From: Ruegeria marisrubri
Lineage (GTDB): Bacteria > Pseudomonadota > Alphaproteobacteria > Rhodobacterales > Rhodobacteraceae
DNA: 64,000 nucleotides
Assembly (NCBI RefSeq): GCF_001507595.1
Contig: NZ_LQBQ01000034.1
Location: 62,001 to 126,000, forward strand
Direction of reading: 5' to 3'
A model generated the notes under the pieces. The model was not told where the DNA came from and ran no database searches. It saw only the letters and a program-made list of their open reading frames with translations. Within the stretch, counting starts at the first letter, position 1. Each line of letters starts with the position of its first letter. The translations under genes and the position numbers were made by a program. Positions 36,739 through 45,275 of the stretch are shown piece by piece.

Positions 36739-37359
36739 ATGGTGAAACCAGACCCGTTCGGGTTCGACCTGTCCGTTTCGTCCGCCAAGAAGAAAAACCC
36801 GCGCGGGCGGCGGGGCATGTCCGGTGCGTCCGAGACCTCGACGCGGGTCTGCGATCACGAGGGCTGCAACGAAGCGGGCAAGTACCGCGCCCCCAAGGCG
36901 CCGGACGTTCTGGACGATTTTTTCTGGTTCTGCCAACAGCATGTGCGCGAGTATAACCAGAAGTGGAACTTCTTCGACGGCACCACCGAGGCCGAACTGA
37001 ACGCGCAGCGGTCGAAGGACAAGGTGTGGGAGCGCACCACCCGCCCGATGACCGATCCCGAGGCCCGCGCCTGGGCCCGGCTGGGCATCGAGGACCCGCA
37101 CCAGGTGCTGGGCGAGAACGCGACCAAGAACCCCGGCCGCGCCGCCGTGGGCCGCCGCCTGCCGCCCACCGAGCGCCGCGCCATCGAGATTCTCGAGGCC
37201 AAGGACACCTGGACCAAGGCCGAGGTGCGCAAGGCCTACAAGAAGCTGATCAAGGTGCTGCACCCCGACATGAACGGCGGCGACCGCAGCCAGGAGGAAC
37301 AGCTGCAGGAGGTCGTCTGGGCCTGGGATCAGATCAAGGACAGCCGCAACTTCAAGTAG
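36739..37359 (+). CDS. J-domain (DnaJ-like) protein with an N-terminal Cys cluster
   Basis: 206 aa co-chaperone-like protein. The C-terminal J domain (about 145-206) contains HPD in KVLHPDMNGG, the motif that activates DnaK. The N-terminal half carries C38, C43, C65 and H68 (CDHEGC and CQQH), which could bind a metal. There is no Gly/Phe region or classic DnaJ zinc finger. AGGAGC precedes the ATG at 36739; an earlier in-frame Met lies before that ribosome site. Specific client unknown. Confidence 0.85.
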   Translation: MVKPDPFGFDLSVSSAKKKNPRGRRGMSGASETSTRVCDHEGCNEAGKYRAPKAPDVLDDFFWFCQQHVREYNQKWNFFDGTTEAELNAQRSKDKVWERTTRPMTDPEARAWARLGIEDPHQVLGENATKNPGRAAVGRRLPPTERRAIEILEAKDTWTKAEVRKAYKKLIKVLHPDMNGGDRSQEEQLQEVVWAWDQIKDSRNFK

Positions 37360-37365
37360 TTACGC

Positions 37366-37385
37366 GGCCTTGCCACGCCAAGGCC
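37366..37385. terminator. Hairpin between the J-domain and Hint genes
   Basis: GGCCTTG (37366-37372) and CAAGGCC (37379-37385) form a 7-bp stem with a 6-base loop just after the J-domain stop, in a gap between two convergent genes. No T-run, so termination is only suggested by position. Confidence 0.4.
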
Positions 37386-37421
37386 GGTCTGAACCCCGCT
37401 CGGCCGGCGGCGTTCCGGCGG

Positions 37422-38327
37422 TCAGCGAAGGTAGTGGTCCCGCGCGACCAAGGCTTCGCCGCGCTTCAGGCACCGCAGGCGAGTTTGGGGATGTGCGGCC
37501 TCGTCCGAGTTCAGCTCCGGGAAGAGTTCCAGAAGCTCGTCCACGTCCTCGCGCCCAAAGGCCATGAGCGCCATATCGCCCGGGAACAGGCTTTCGGTCG
37601 GCAAGCCGTTGGCAATCAGGATCGCGTGGCGTTCACAAGCCAGATGGTGGTAGGTGACCGGCCTGTCCGCCGCCACCTGACGAATGTACCGATCGTCGAC
37701 GAGGTGGATCGCGGCGGCGAAAACCCTGGTTTCGCCGAATAGCAGTTCGGCCGCCGCTCCTTCGAGGACGATCCGATGCTGCGGCGAGACGTAGAGGTCG
37801 CGGGATGGCAAATCCGGTCCCAGGGCGTTCTTGCCGATGCAGACCGGCCTGAAATGGGGGTGCAGTTCCAGCTGCTCTGCGGACAACTCTCTTTTGCCGA
37901 TCCACACGATCGGGAGCAATTCGCCGCTCGAGACATATACCAGATCACCGACGACGAGGTTTTCGACGGGGCGTGGCTCGTATTCGGTCTCGATCAGCGT
38001 GCCGGCAACGAAACAGGGCACCACGCCCTCGGGCAGGTTGACGGTCACGCCGAGGGTTCCGTTGTTGCCGGCGCCGGGGTTGCCGGTGGTTGCGCTTATC
38101 TGAAGCGAAAGCGAGGTGCCCGGCGGAATGGTGGTTCCCGGCGTCAGGGTGATCGTCAGAAGTCCGTTGGAATCTATGGAAACGGTATAGTCCGACGGGT
38201 CGAGGCCCCCGTCATCGAGGACGGTGACACTCCAGGTGACCGATTTCGTCGTGTTGTAATCGACGGAAAACGTGTCGGTCCCGGACGGGAAGTTGATGAT
38301 CGATGGGCCCGTAATAACTAGCGCCAT
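37422..38327 (-). CDS. Stand-alone Hint-domain protein (Hedgehog/intein fold)
   Basis: 301 aa. Residues 1-100 form a beta-rich, Thr/Ser-rich Ig-like domain without a signal peptide. From Cys105 a Hint domain starts: PCFVAGTLIET, then VGDLVYV, HPHFRPVCIGKNALG, and SPQHRIVLEG (181-190), corresponding to the block-B histidine. Rhodobacteraceae encode many such Hint proteins, usually at the end of large secreted proteins; here it is short. Self-cleavage at Cys105 is predicted by family analogy but not proven. GAGG precedes the ATG at 38327. No type I secretion genes are nearby. Confidence 0.82.
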   Translation of the reverse strand: MALVITGPSIINFPSGTDTFSVDYNTTKSVTWSVTVLDDGGLDPSDYTVSIDSNGLLTITLTPGTTIPPGTSLSLQISATTGNPGAGNNGTLGVTVNLPEGVVPCFVAGTLIETEYEPRPVENLVVGDLVYVSSGELLPIVWIGKRELSAEQLELHPHFRPVCIGKNALGPDLPSRDLYVSPQHRIVLEGAAAELLFGETRVFAAAIHLVDDRYIRQVAADRPVTYHHLACERHAILIANGLPTESLFPGDMALMAFGREDVDELLELFPELNSDEAAHPQTRLRCLKRGEALVARDHYLR

Positions 38328-38654
38328 GAAACTACCTCGCAACCAGATGCAAACACTTCACCGCGTCTCTACGACATATTCAACACGGTAGGCAGGAAAG
38401 GCTGAAAGTTCCAGTTTTCAGTGTGTTTCAGGGAACGCCCGCCGGATCCGCACGTTGGCAGAGGCGGATTCCTGCCGGTGCCCGCCGTGAGCGCCTGCCT
38501 ATGAGCAGAGCCTGGCCAGGCGTATTTCAAGACAGAAACGCGCGGTCACCAGCATTCCGCGCGGCTTTCCCTTGCCCTCAACCGGAATATGTTGCACCAC
38601 ACACGGGTTCAGACGCCCGCGCGGTGTTGCGGTATCAGGATAAGGACGACAGGC
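38328..38654. other. 327-bp intergenic region between the Hint gene and cobS
   Basis: No credible gene. It contains the divergent start regions of both neighbours. GCCTGGCCAGGC (38510-38521), a perfect palindrome, is followed by GTATTTCAAG. A second hairpin has CGCGCGG (38539-38545) pairing with CCGCGCG (38557-38563). The first unit resembles the element after cobT. The cobS ribosome site AAGGA is at the right end. Confidence 0.6.
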
Positions 38655-39638
38655 ATGGATTGGCCGATTGACGCAAACGCAAAACCCACAGAAGAGATCT
38701 CGGTCCGCGAAGTGTTCGGGATCGACAGCGACATGCACGTCAAGCGGTTCTTCGAGCAGACCGAGCGCGTGCCAGAGATTGACCATACCTACAAGTTCGA
38801 CCCGGAAACCACGCTGGCGATTCTGGCGGGATTCACCCATAACCGCCGGGTGATGATCCAGGGCTATCACGGCACCGGCAAATCGACCCATATCGAACAG
38901 GTCGCCGCCCGCCTGAACTGGCCCACCGTGCGCGTCAACCTCGACAGCCACATCAGCCGGATCGACCTGATCGGCAAGGACGCGATCAAGCTGCGCGACG
39001 GCGTGCAGATCACCGAGTTCCAGGAAGGCATCCTGCCCTGGGCGCTGCGCAACCCGGTGGCCATCGTGTTCGACGAATACGACGCCGGCCGCGCCGACGT
39101 GATGTTCGTGATCCAGCGCGTGCTGGAAGCCGACGGCAAGCTGACCCTTCTGGACCAGAACGAGATCCTGACGCCGCACCGGTATTTCCGCCTGTTCGCC
39201 ACCGCCAACACCGTGGGTCTGGGCGACACCACCGGCCTGTATCACGGCGTGCAGCAGATCAACCAGGCGCAGATGGACCGCTGGTCGCTGGTGGCGACGC
39301 TGAACTATCTCAGCCATGATGCCGAAATGATGATCGTGCTGTCCAAGGCGCCGCATTACAACACCGAGAACGGCCGCAGGATCGTCAGCCAGATGGTGAC
39401 CGTGGCCGACCTGACCCGGACCGCCTTCATGAATGGCGACCTGTCCACGGTGATGAGCCCGCGAACCGTGATCAACTGGGCGCAGAACGCCGAGATCTTC
39501 CGCAACGTGGGCTATGCCTTCCGCCTGTCCTTCCTGAACAAATGCGACGAGCTGGAGCGGCAGACCGTGGCCGAGTTCTACCAGCGCTGTTTCGACGAGG
39601 AACTGCCCGAGAGCGCGGCGAACGCGACGGTGGGCTAA
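38655..39638 (+). CDS. cobS: Cobaltochelatase subunit CobS
   Basis: 327 aa AAA+ ATPase of the aerobic cobalt chelatase CobNST, which inserts cobalt into hydrogenobyrinic acid a,c-diamide in vitamin B12 synthesis. Walker A is GYHGTGKST (70-78); Walker B is AIVFDEYD near 140. The ATG at 38655 has AAGGA upstream and matches the family N-terminus; an earlier in-frame Met adds 22 non-family residues. Its partner cobT is 1.45 kb downstream on the same strand, separated by a channel gene on the opposite strand. CobN is not in the window. Confidence 0.95.
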   Translation: MDWPIDANAKPTEEISVREVFGIDSDMHVKRFFEQTERVPEIDHTYKFDPETTLAILAGFTHNRRVMIQGYHGTGKSTHIEQVAARLNWPTVRVNLDSHISRIDLIGKDAIKLRDGVQITEFQEGILPWALRNPVAIVFDEYDAGRADVMFVIQRVLEADGKLTLLDQNEILTPHRYFRLFATANTVGLGDTTGLYHGVQQINQAQMDRWSLVATLNYLSHDAEMMIVLSKAPHYNTENGRRIVSQMVTVADLTRTAFMNGDLSTVMSPRTVINWAQNAEIFRNVGYAFRLSFLNKCDELERQTVAEFYQRCFDEELPESAANATVG

Positions 39639-39686
39639 GAAAATTCCATTCGGGCCACGGCACGGCACACGGTGGCCCGAATTTCC

Positions 39687-40892
39687 TCAATGCACGATTT
39701 TCGGGCTCTTGCTGGCGGCCAGCAGGCCGAAGGCGATGCCGATGCAAAGCGCAGGCAGGGTGTCGGCCCCCACCAGGAACACTAGCACCAGCAGCGAGGC
39801 CACCGGCTTGCCCAAGCCGGCCGCGGTGGCGGCGGCAAGGCCGGCCGAGACGGCAACCGCCACGTCCTCGCCCCCTTGCAGGTGATGCGCCGCCAGCCCG
39901 GCCGCGCCGCCCGCGAAGATCAGCGGAAAGATCGCCCCGCCGCGCCAGCCGGTGGACAGGCAAAGAACCGTGGCGATCATCTTGACCACGGCGAGGCCCA
40001 GAAGCGCCAGAACCGTCGCCTCGGCCCCCAGTTCCAGCATCGGTTCGAATTCATGATGCCCTGAGAAACGAACGAAGGGCAGCATCGCCGCAAGGCCGCC
40101 GAACAGGATGCCGCCCAGCGTGGATTGCACCACCGGATGCGAGATGCGGCTTTCGACCTGGTGGGTGACGAAGACGCGGGCATGCAGGAAAAACGCGCCG
40201 ATCAGCGCCCCGAAAATCGCCGGCAGCACCGCCTGGATCAGGTCTGATCCGTCACCCGGGCTTTCGTAATGCGGCAGGTGGATGCGGTGGAACCCGCCCT
40301 CGAACAACCAGCCCGCCGTCAGTTTGAACCCGACGAAACCGGCCACGGCGGCGATGAAGCCCAGATAGGGGATGGAGGCCTCGCGCGCCTGTTGCCAGCC
40401 GGTCCTGCCCTCTTCCTCGACCGAATAGGCCAGACCGCCGGGGGGCGAGGCGTATAGCCCTGCCAAGGCGGCGGATATGCTGGCCTGACCGATGGTTCTG
40501 GCCTCGGCGGCGCTGCGGGCGAGGATCATCGACACCAGCACCGAGATCTCGGTAATCGCGGCGATCAGCCCGGCCTCGGGGCCCAGCGCGCCGCCGAATC
40601 CGACCGCGAACACGGCGCCGAGCGCGGTCATGACGATGGTGCGCTGCTGCTCTTTCAGCGGTTCGGATGCGGCCGCGATCTGTTCGTCCAGCGTTTCGAC
40701 ATGGTTGCTGCCGATCCGGGTCAGGCCGACGAGGAGGCCACCCACCACGCAGGCGCCGAAGATGTAGAGCGGAGAGGCGGCGATCTCGCGCTGCCAGACG
40801 AGGTCGGTGATCCACAGCATGCCCTTGAGGATCAGGGCGGTGAACCCGCCGGCCAGAAAGCTGACCAGAACGGCAATGATCGCGATACGCAA
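39687..40892 (-). CDS. ClC-like chloride channel, non-canonical subfamily
   Basis: 401 aa integral membrane protein with about ten hydrophobic helices. It has the ClC-type ion-path motifs in variant form: GGALGPEAG in place of the usual GREGP, and GWRGGAIFP for the GxFxP motif. This resembles the YfeO-type branch; transport of chloride is inferred from family only. Start is a TTG with AGGAC upstream; no ATG is available before residue 25. The gene lies antisense between cobS and cobT. A canonical ClC with the GREGP motif is encoded at 45276. Confidence 0.82.
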   Translation of the reverse strand: MRIAIIAVLVSFLAGGFTALILKGMLWITDLVWQREIAASPLYIFGACVVGGLLVGLTRIGSNHVETLDEQIAAASEPLKEQQRTIVMTALGAVFAVGFGGALGPEAGLIAAITEISVLVSMILARSAAEARTIGQASISAALAGLYASPPGGLAYSVEEEGRTGWQQAREASIPYLGFIAAVAGFVGFKLTAGWLFEGGFHRIHLPHYESPGDGSDLIQAVLPAIFGALIGAFFLHARVFVTHQVESRISHPVVQSTLGGILFGGLAAMLPFVRFSGHHEFEPMLELGAEATVLALLGLAVVKMIATVLCLSTGWRGGAIFPLIFAGGAAGLAAHHLQGGEDVAVAVSAGLAAATAAGLGKPVASLLVLVFLVGADTLPALCIGIAFGLLAASKSPKIVH

Positions 40893-41095
40893 GGGCTTGT
40901 CCTGACAAATGTTTTTTGGATGCTGCCATGACGCGGGAAATACAGGCTCCGGTCAAGCCCCCGCGGTTGCTCTGCGGGGCCTGCGGGCTATTTCCGCCCT
41001 CGGCGCTTGCCATTTTCCCCGGCATGGCCGAATAAGGTCAAAGCGCTGTGCATCGGGGCGGCCAATGGGCCGCCATTGCAGGAAACGGGCCCGAG

Positions 41096-42970
41096 ATGAA
41101 GAAAAACGACAACCCAGCCGATCCGTTCAAGAAGGCCCTGGCCGAGGCCACCAAGGTGATGGCCGACGATCCCGAACTGAGCGTCAGCTACTCGGTCGAT
41201 CCGTCAGGCATGTCGGGGGATTCGATGCGCCTGCCGCAAGTGTCGCGCCGCATGAGCCGTGAAGAGGTCCTGCTGGCGCGTGGCACGGCGGACGCGCTGG
41301 CGTTGCAGCGCAAGTATCACGACGACGCCACCCATGCGCGATATGCTCCGCCGGGCGACATGGCGCGCGACCTCTACGAGGCGATGGAGGTGGCCCGTTG
41401 CGAGGCGATGGGCGCGCGCGACATGCCCGGCACCGCCAGCAATATCGACGTCAAGATCAGCCACGAGGCGATCCGGCGTGGCTATGACCAGTGCAAGCAG
41501 CCATCCGAGGCACCTTTGCCGGTGGCGGCGGGTTACCTGATCCGGCACCTGGCCACGGGGCGCGAGCTGCCGCCGGCGGCCGCCAATGTCATGGAACTGT
41601 GGCGCGGCTTCATCGAGGAGCAGGCCGGGGAGACGCTGGAAAACCTGCAGGACATCCTGTCGGACCAGACCGAGTTCGCCAAGTTCGCCCGGCAGGTGAT
41701 CAAGGATCTGGGCTATGGCGACCAGCTGGGCGAGGACCCTGACGAGCTGGACGAGGATCAGGAGGATCAGGCCGAGGACGACGCCGAGGAACAGCCCGAC
41801 CCCGACAGCACCGGGCAGGACGATCAGCAGGATCAGGACGCCGAGGCGAACCCGGAACAGGCGCAGGAAGAGCAGCAGGACCAGTCGCAGGCGCAGGTCT
41901 CGATGGACGAGATGGCCGATGACGAGATGGGCGACGAGGCCGAGATGCCCGAGGGCGAGGCCCCGATGGAGCCCCCTGCCCCGCCGCCGGCGTCCGAGGC
42001 CGACCCCGATTACAAGGTCTATCTGAACACCCATGACGAGGAGATCGCCGCCGAGGATCTGGCCGAGCCGGCCGAGCTGGAGCGTCTGCGCGCCTATCTG
42101 GATCAGCAGCTGGAGCCCTTGAAGGGTGCGGTGAGCCGGCTGGCCAACAAGCTGCAGCGCCGGCTTCAGGCAAAGCAGAGCCGCAGTTGGGAGTTCGACC
42201 TGGAGGAGGGCATTCTGGATGCCGGGCGGCTGGCGCGGGTGGTGGCGAACCCGACGACTCCGCTGAGTTTCAAGATGGAGAAGGACACCGAATTCCGCGA
42301 CACGGTGGTGACTCTGCTGCTGGACAATTCGGGGTCGATGCGCGGTCGTCCGATCTCGATCGCGGCGATCTGTGCCGACGTTCTGGCGCGGACGCTGGAA
42401 CGCTGCGACGTGAAAGTCGAGATCCTGGGCTTTACCACCCGGGCTTGGAAGGGCGGGCAGGCCCGCGAGGCGTGGCTGAACGATGGCCGCCCCCAGCAGC
42501 CGGGCCGTCTGAACGATCTGCGCCACATCATCTACAAGAGCGCCGATGCGCCCTGGCGGCGGGCGCGGCCCAACCTGGGGCTGATGATGAAGGAAGGGCT
42601 GCTGAAGGAAAACATCGACGGCGAGGCGCTGGAATGGGCGCATCGGCGGATGCTGATGCGGCCCGAGCAGCGCAAGATCCTGATGGTGATCTCGGACGGG
42701 GCGCCGGTGGATGATTCCACGCTGAGCGTGAACCCGGCGAACTACCTGGAAAAGCACCTGCGCGACGTGATCGCCATGGTCGAGAAGCGCAAGCAGGTGG
42801 AGCTGCTGGCCATCGGCATCGGCCATGACGTGACGCGCTATTATGACCGCGCGGTGACCATCACCGATGTGGAACAGCTGGCCGGCGCCATGACCGAGCA
42901 GCTGGCCGCCCTGTTCGACAGCGATCCGCGGGCGCGGGCGCGTGTCATGGGGATCAGAAAGGCCAGCTGA
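41096..42970 (+). CDS. cobT: Cobaltochelatase subunit CobT
   Basis: 624 aa subunit that forms a chaperone-like complex with CobS for cobalt insertion in B12 synthesis. An N-terminal helical domain is followed by a very acidic linker (about 215-310, rich in Asp, Glu and Gln). The C-terminal von Willebrand A domain has the MIDAS motif DNSGSMRG (Asp410, Ser412, Ser414). The ATG at 41096 is used as the family N-terminus begins [15 protein letters not shown]. The stop codon lies inside the loop of a 9-bp hairpin. Confidence 0.94.
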   Translation: MKKNDNPADPFKKALAEATKVMADDPELSVSYSVDPSGMSGDSMRLPQVSRRMSREEVLLARGTADALALQRKYHDDATHARYAPPGDMARDLYEAMEVARCEAMGARDMPGTASNIDVKISHEAIRRGYDQCKQPSEAPLPVAAGYLIRHLATGRELPPAAANVMELWRGFIEEQAGETLENLQDILSDQTEFAKFARQVIKDLGYGDQLGEDPDELDEDQEDQAEDDAEEQPDPDSTGQDDQQDQDAEANPEQAQEEQQDQSQAQVSMDEMADDEMGDEAEMPEGEAPMEPPAPPPASEADPDYKVYLNTHDEEIAAEDLAEPAELERLRAYLDQQLEPLKGAVSRLANKLQRRLQAKQSRSWEFDLEEGILDAGRLARVVANPTTPLSFKMEKDTEFRDTVVTLLLDNSGSMRGRPISIAAICADVLARTLERCDVKVEILGFTTRAWKGGQAREAWLNDGRPQQPGRLNDLRHIIYKSADAPWRRARPNLGLMMKEGLLKENIDGEALEWAHRRMLMRPEQRKILMVISDGAPVDDSTLSVNPANYLEKHLRDVIAMVEKRKQVELLAIGIGHDVTRYYDRAVTITDVEQLAGAMTEQLAALFDSDPRARARVMGIRKAS

Positions 42971-43001
42971 CGCTGGCCTTGCCTCCGGCGGGAGTATTTT
43001 T
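42959..43001 (+). terminator. Double hairpin at the end of cobT, stop codon in the first loop
   Basis: AAGGCCAGC (42959-42967) and GCTGGCCTT (42972-42980) form a perfect 9-bp stem whose 4-base loop TGAC contains the cobT stop. A second small hairpin CTCC-GGCG-GGAG (42983-42994) follows directly and runs into TATTTTTG. Together they look like a two-part terminator. Confidence 0.75.
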
Positions 43002-43056
43002 GAAAAGATGAAGACGTGGCGGCCATGATCCGCCGCGCGTGGGGAGGGAGAAGCAG

Positions 43057-44847
43057 ATGTTCCAGAGCTTTGAGGTGACCGCGCGCCCGGAACAGGGGCC
43101 GCCGCGCCTGGCGCTGTTGCGCGCGGAGATGGAGAAGGCGGGGCTGGACGGGTTTCTGGTGCCCCGGGCCGACGCGCATCAGGGCGAGTATGTCGCCGCC
43201 CATGACGAGCGGCTGGCCTGGCTGACCGGGTTCACCGGCTCGGCCGGGTTCTGCGCGGTGCTGGGTGATGTGGCGGGGGTCTTCGTGGACGGGCGCTACC
43301 GGACGCAGGTCAAGGCGCAGGTGGCCGAGGATTTCACGCCGGTGCCGTGGCCGGAGGTGAGCCTGACCAGGTGGCTGAAGGAAAAGCTGCCGGGTGGCGG
43401 GCGCGTGGGGTTTGATCCATGGCTGCACGCGGCGGGGCAGATCAAGGCCGCGCAGGAAGAGTTGCAGGGCAGCGGCATCGAACTGGTCCGGCATGACAAC
43501 CTGGTGGACCGGATCTGGGAGGATCAGCCGGAGCCTCCGATGAACCCGGTCCGGGCGCATCCGCTGGAGTTCGCGGGCGAAAGCGCCGAGAGCAAGATCG
43601 GCCGGCTGGCGGAGGAGTTGCGCAAGGCGGGCAACACGGCGGCGGTCATCACCCTGCCCGACTCGATCATGTGGCTGCTGAACATCCGGGGCTCGGACAT
43701 TCCGCGGAACCCGGTGGCGCATGGCTTTGCCATTCTGCACGCCGAGGGGCGGGTCGATCTGTTCATGGCGAGCAAGAAGCTGGAGGGGCTGGGCGATCAT
43801 CTGGGCCCGGAGGTGGCGCAGCTTGAGCCGGAAGCGTTCCTGCCGGCGCTGGAAACGCTGGATGGGCCGGTGCAGGTGGACATGGCGACGGTGCCGCAGA
43901 TCGTGGCCGACATTCTGGGCGACCGGCTGGCCGAGGGGGGCGATCCCTGCGCCCTGCCCAAGGCGCGCAAGAACAAGGCCGAGATCGAAGGGTCGGCCGA
44001 GGCGCATCTGCGCGATGCGGCGGCAATGGTGGAACTGCTGAGCTGGCTGGACGCGCAGCCTGCGGGCAGTCTGACGGAAACGCAGGTGGTGACCAAGCTG
44101 GAAGAATGCCGGCGGCAGGACAACGCGTTGCAGGACATCTCGTTCGAGACCATCGCCGGGACGGGCCCGAACGGGGCCATCATGCATTACCGGGTGACCG
44201 AGGAAACCGACGCCCGGCTGGAGGACGGCCATCTGCTGGTGCTGGACAGTGGCGGGCAATACCTGGACGGGACCACCGACGTCACCCGCACCATCGCCAT
44301 CGGCGCGGTGGGCGACGAGGAGAAGGCCTGTTTCACACGGGTTCTGAAGGGCATGATCGCCATGTCGATGCTGCGCTGGCCGGCGGGGCTGGCGGGACGT
44401 GACATCGAGTGCGTCGCGCGGGTGCCGCTGTGGCTGGCCGGGCAGGATTTCAACCACGGGGTCGGCCACGGCGTCGGCGCCTATCTGAGCGTGCACGAAG
44501 GCCCGCAGCGCCTGTCCCGGGTCAGCCATGTGCCGTTCGAGCCCGGCATGATCCTGTCGAACGAGCCGGGTTACTATCGCGAGGGCGCCTTTGGCATCCG
44601 GATCGAGAACCTGCTGGTCGTGCAGGAGGCCCCGGCCCTGCCCGGCGGCGACGAGGAACGCGCCATGCTGTGCTGGCGCACCCTGACCTATGTGCCCATC
44701 GACCGCCGCCTGATCGTCACCGAAATGCTGACGCGCGAGGAACGCGACTGGCTGAACGCCTATCACCGCGACGTTGCGGAAAGGGTGGGCCCGAGGGTAG
44801 GAACGGACGCGCGGCTGTGGTTGGATGCCGCAACCGCGCCAGTGTGA
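43057..44847 (+). CDS. M24 family Xaa-Pro aminopeptidase
   Basis: 596 aa three-domain aminopeptidase P-type metalloenzyme that removes the N-terminal residue before proline. Two creatinase-like N-terminal domains precede the pita-bread catalytic domain. Dinuclear metal ligands are visible: LDSGGQYLDGTTDVTRT (two Asp), GVGHGVGAYLSVHEGP (His), LSNEPGYYREG (Glu) and IRIENLLVV (Glu). The C-terminal extension WLDAATAPV region fits the 600-residue aminopeptidase P class. GGGAGG/GGAGAAG precedes the ATG at 43057. Confidence 0.93.
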   Translation: MFQSFEVTARPEQGPPRLALLRAEMEKAGLDGFLVPRADAHQGEYVAAHDERLAWLTGFTGSAGFCAVLGDVAGVFVDGRYRTQVKAQVAEDFTPVPWPEVSLTRWLKEKLPGGGRVGFDPWLHAAGQIKAAQEELQGSGIELVRHDNLVDRIWEDQPEPPMNPVRAHPLEFAGESAESKIGRLAEELRKAGNTAAVITLPDSIMWLLNIRGSDIPRNPVAHGFAILHAEGRVDLFMASKKLEGLGDHLGPEVAQLEPEAFLPALETLDGPVQVDMATVPQIVADILGDRLAEGGDPCALPKARKNKAEIEGSAEAHLRDAAAMVELLSWLDAQPAGSLTETQVVTKLEECRRQDNALQDISFETIAGTGPNGAIMHYRVTEETDARLEDGHLLVLDSGGQYLDGTTDVTRTIAIGAVGDEEKACFTRVLKGMIAMSMLRWPAGLAGRDIECVARVPLWLAGQDFNHGVGHGVGAYLSVHEGPQRLSRVSHVPFEPGMILSNEPGYYREGAFGIRIENLLVVQEAPALPGGDEERAMLCWRTLTYVPIDRRLIVTEMLTREERDWLNAYHRDVAERVGPRVGTDARLWLDAATAPV

Positions 44848-44913
44848 CACCGGGCTGTCACATTGATCGGGCAGAGGGGAGAGACTCTGCCGCCAAACTG
44901 GAAGGGAGAAGGA

Positions 44914-45258
44914 ATGACCGGTCACATCAAGATACGCAAGGCGCAAGGCAAGTGGTGCGTCCGCTCGGGCGGCGCCATTCTGGGCGAGACGACGAATGCG
45001 CTGGAGCTGAGCGAGGGCGATCTGGACCCGGTGATCTATTTCCCGCGCGAAGATATCGCCATGGCGTTTCTGGACCGGACCGACAAGGTGACCCATTGCC
45101 CGCACAAGGGCGATGCCACGCATTACTCGATCGCCAACAAGTCGTCGGTCACCGAAAACGCGGCATGGAGCTATGAGGACCCGATTTCGGACGTGGCCGA
45201 GATCAAGGGCTATCTGGCCTTCTATCCGCTGGAGTCGGTGAAGGTCGAACGGATCTGA
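44914..45258 (+). CDS. DUF427 domain protein
   Basis: 114 aa DUF427 protein of unknown function. Family motifs: VIYFPREDIAMAFLDRTD, THCPHKGDATHYSI and AAWSYEDP. It folds as a single beta-rich domain without signal or membrane segments. AAGGGAGAAGGA directly precedes the ATG at 44914; earlier in-frame codons are non-family. It follows the M24 peptidase by 66 bp on the same strand and converges with the canonical ClC gene. Confidence 0.9.
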   Translation: MTGHIKIRKAQGKWCVRSGGAILGETTNALELSEGDLDPVIYFPREDIAMAFLDRTDKVTHCPHKGDATHYSIANKSSVTENAAWSYEDPISDVAEIKGYLAFYPLESVKVERI

Positions 45259-45275
45259 CGACCGGGCAGCCCGCG

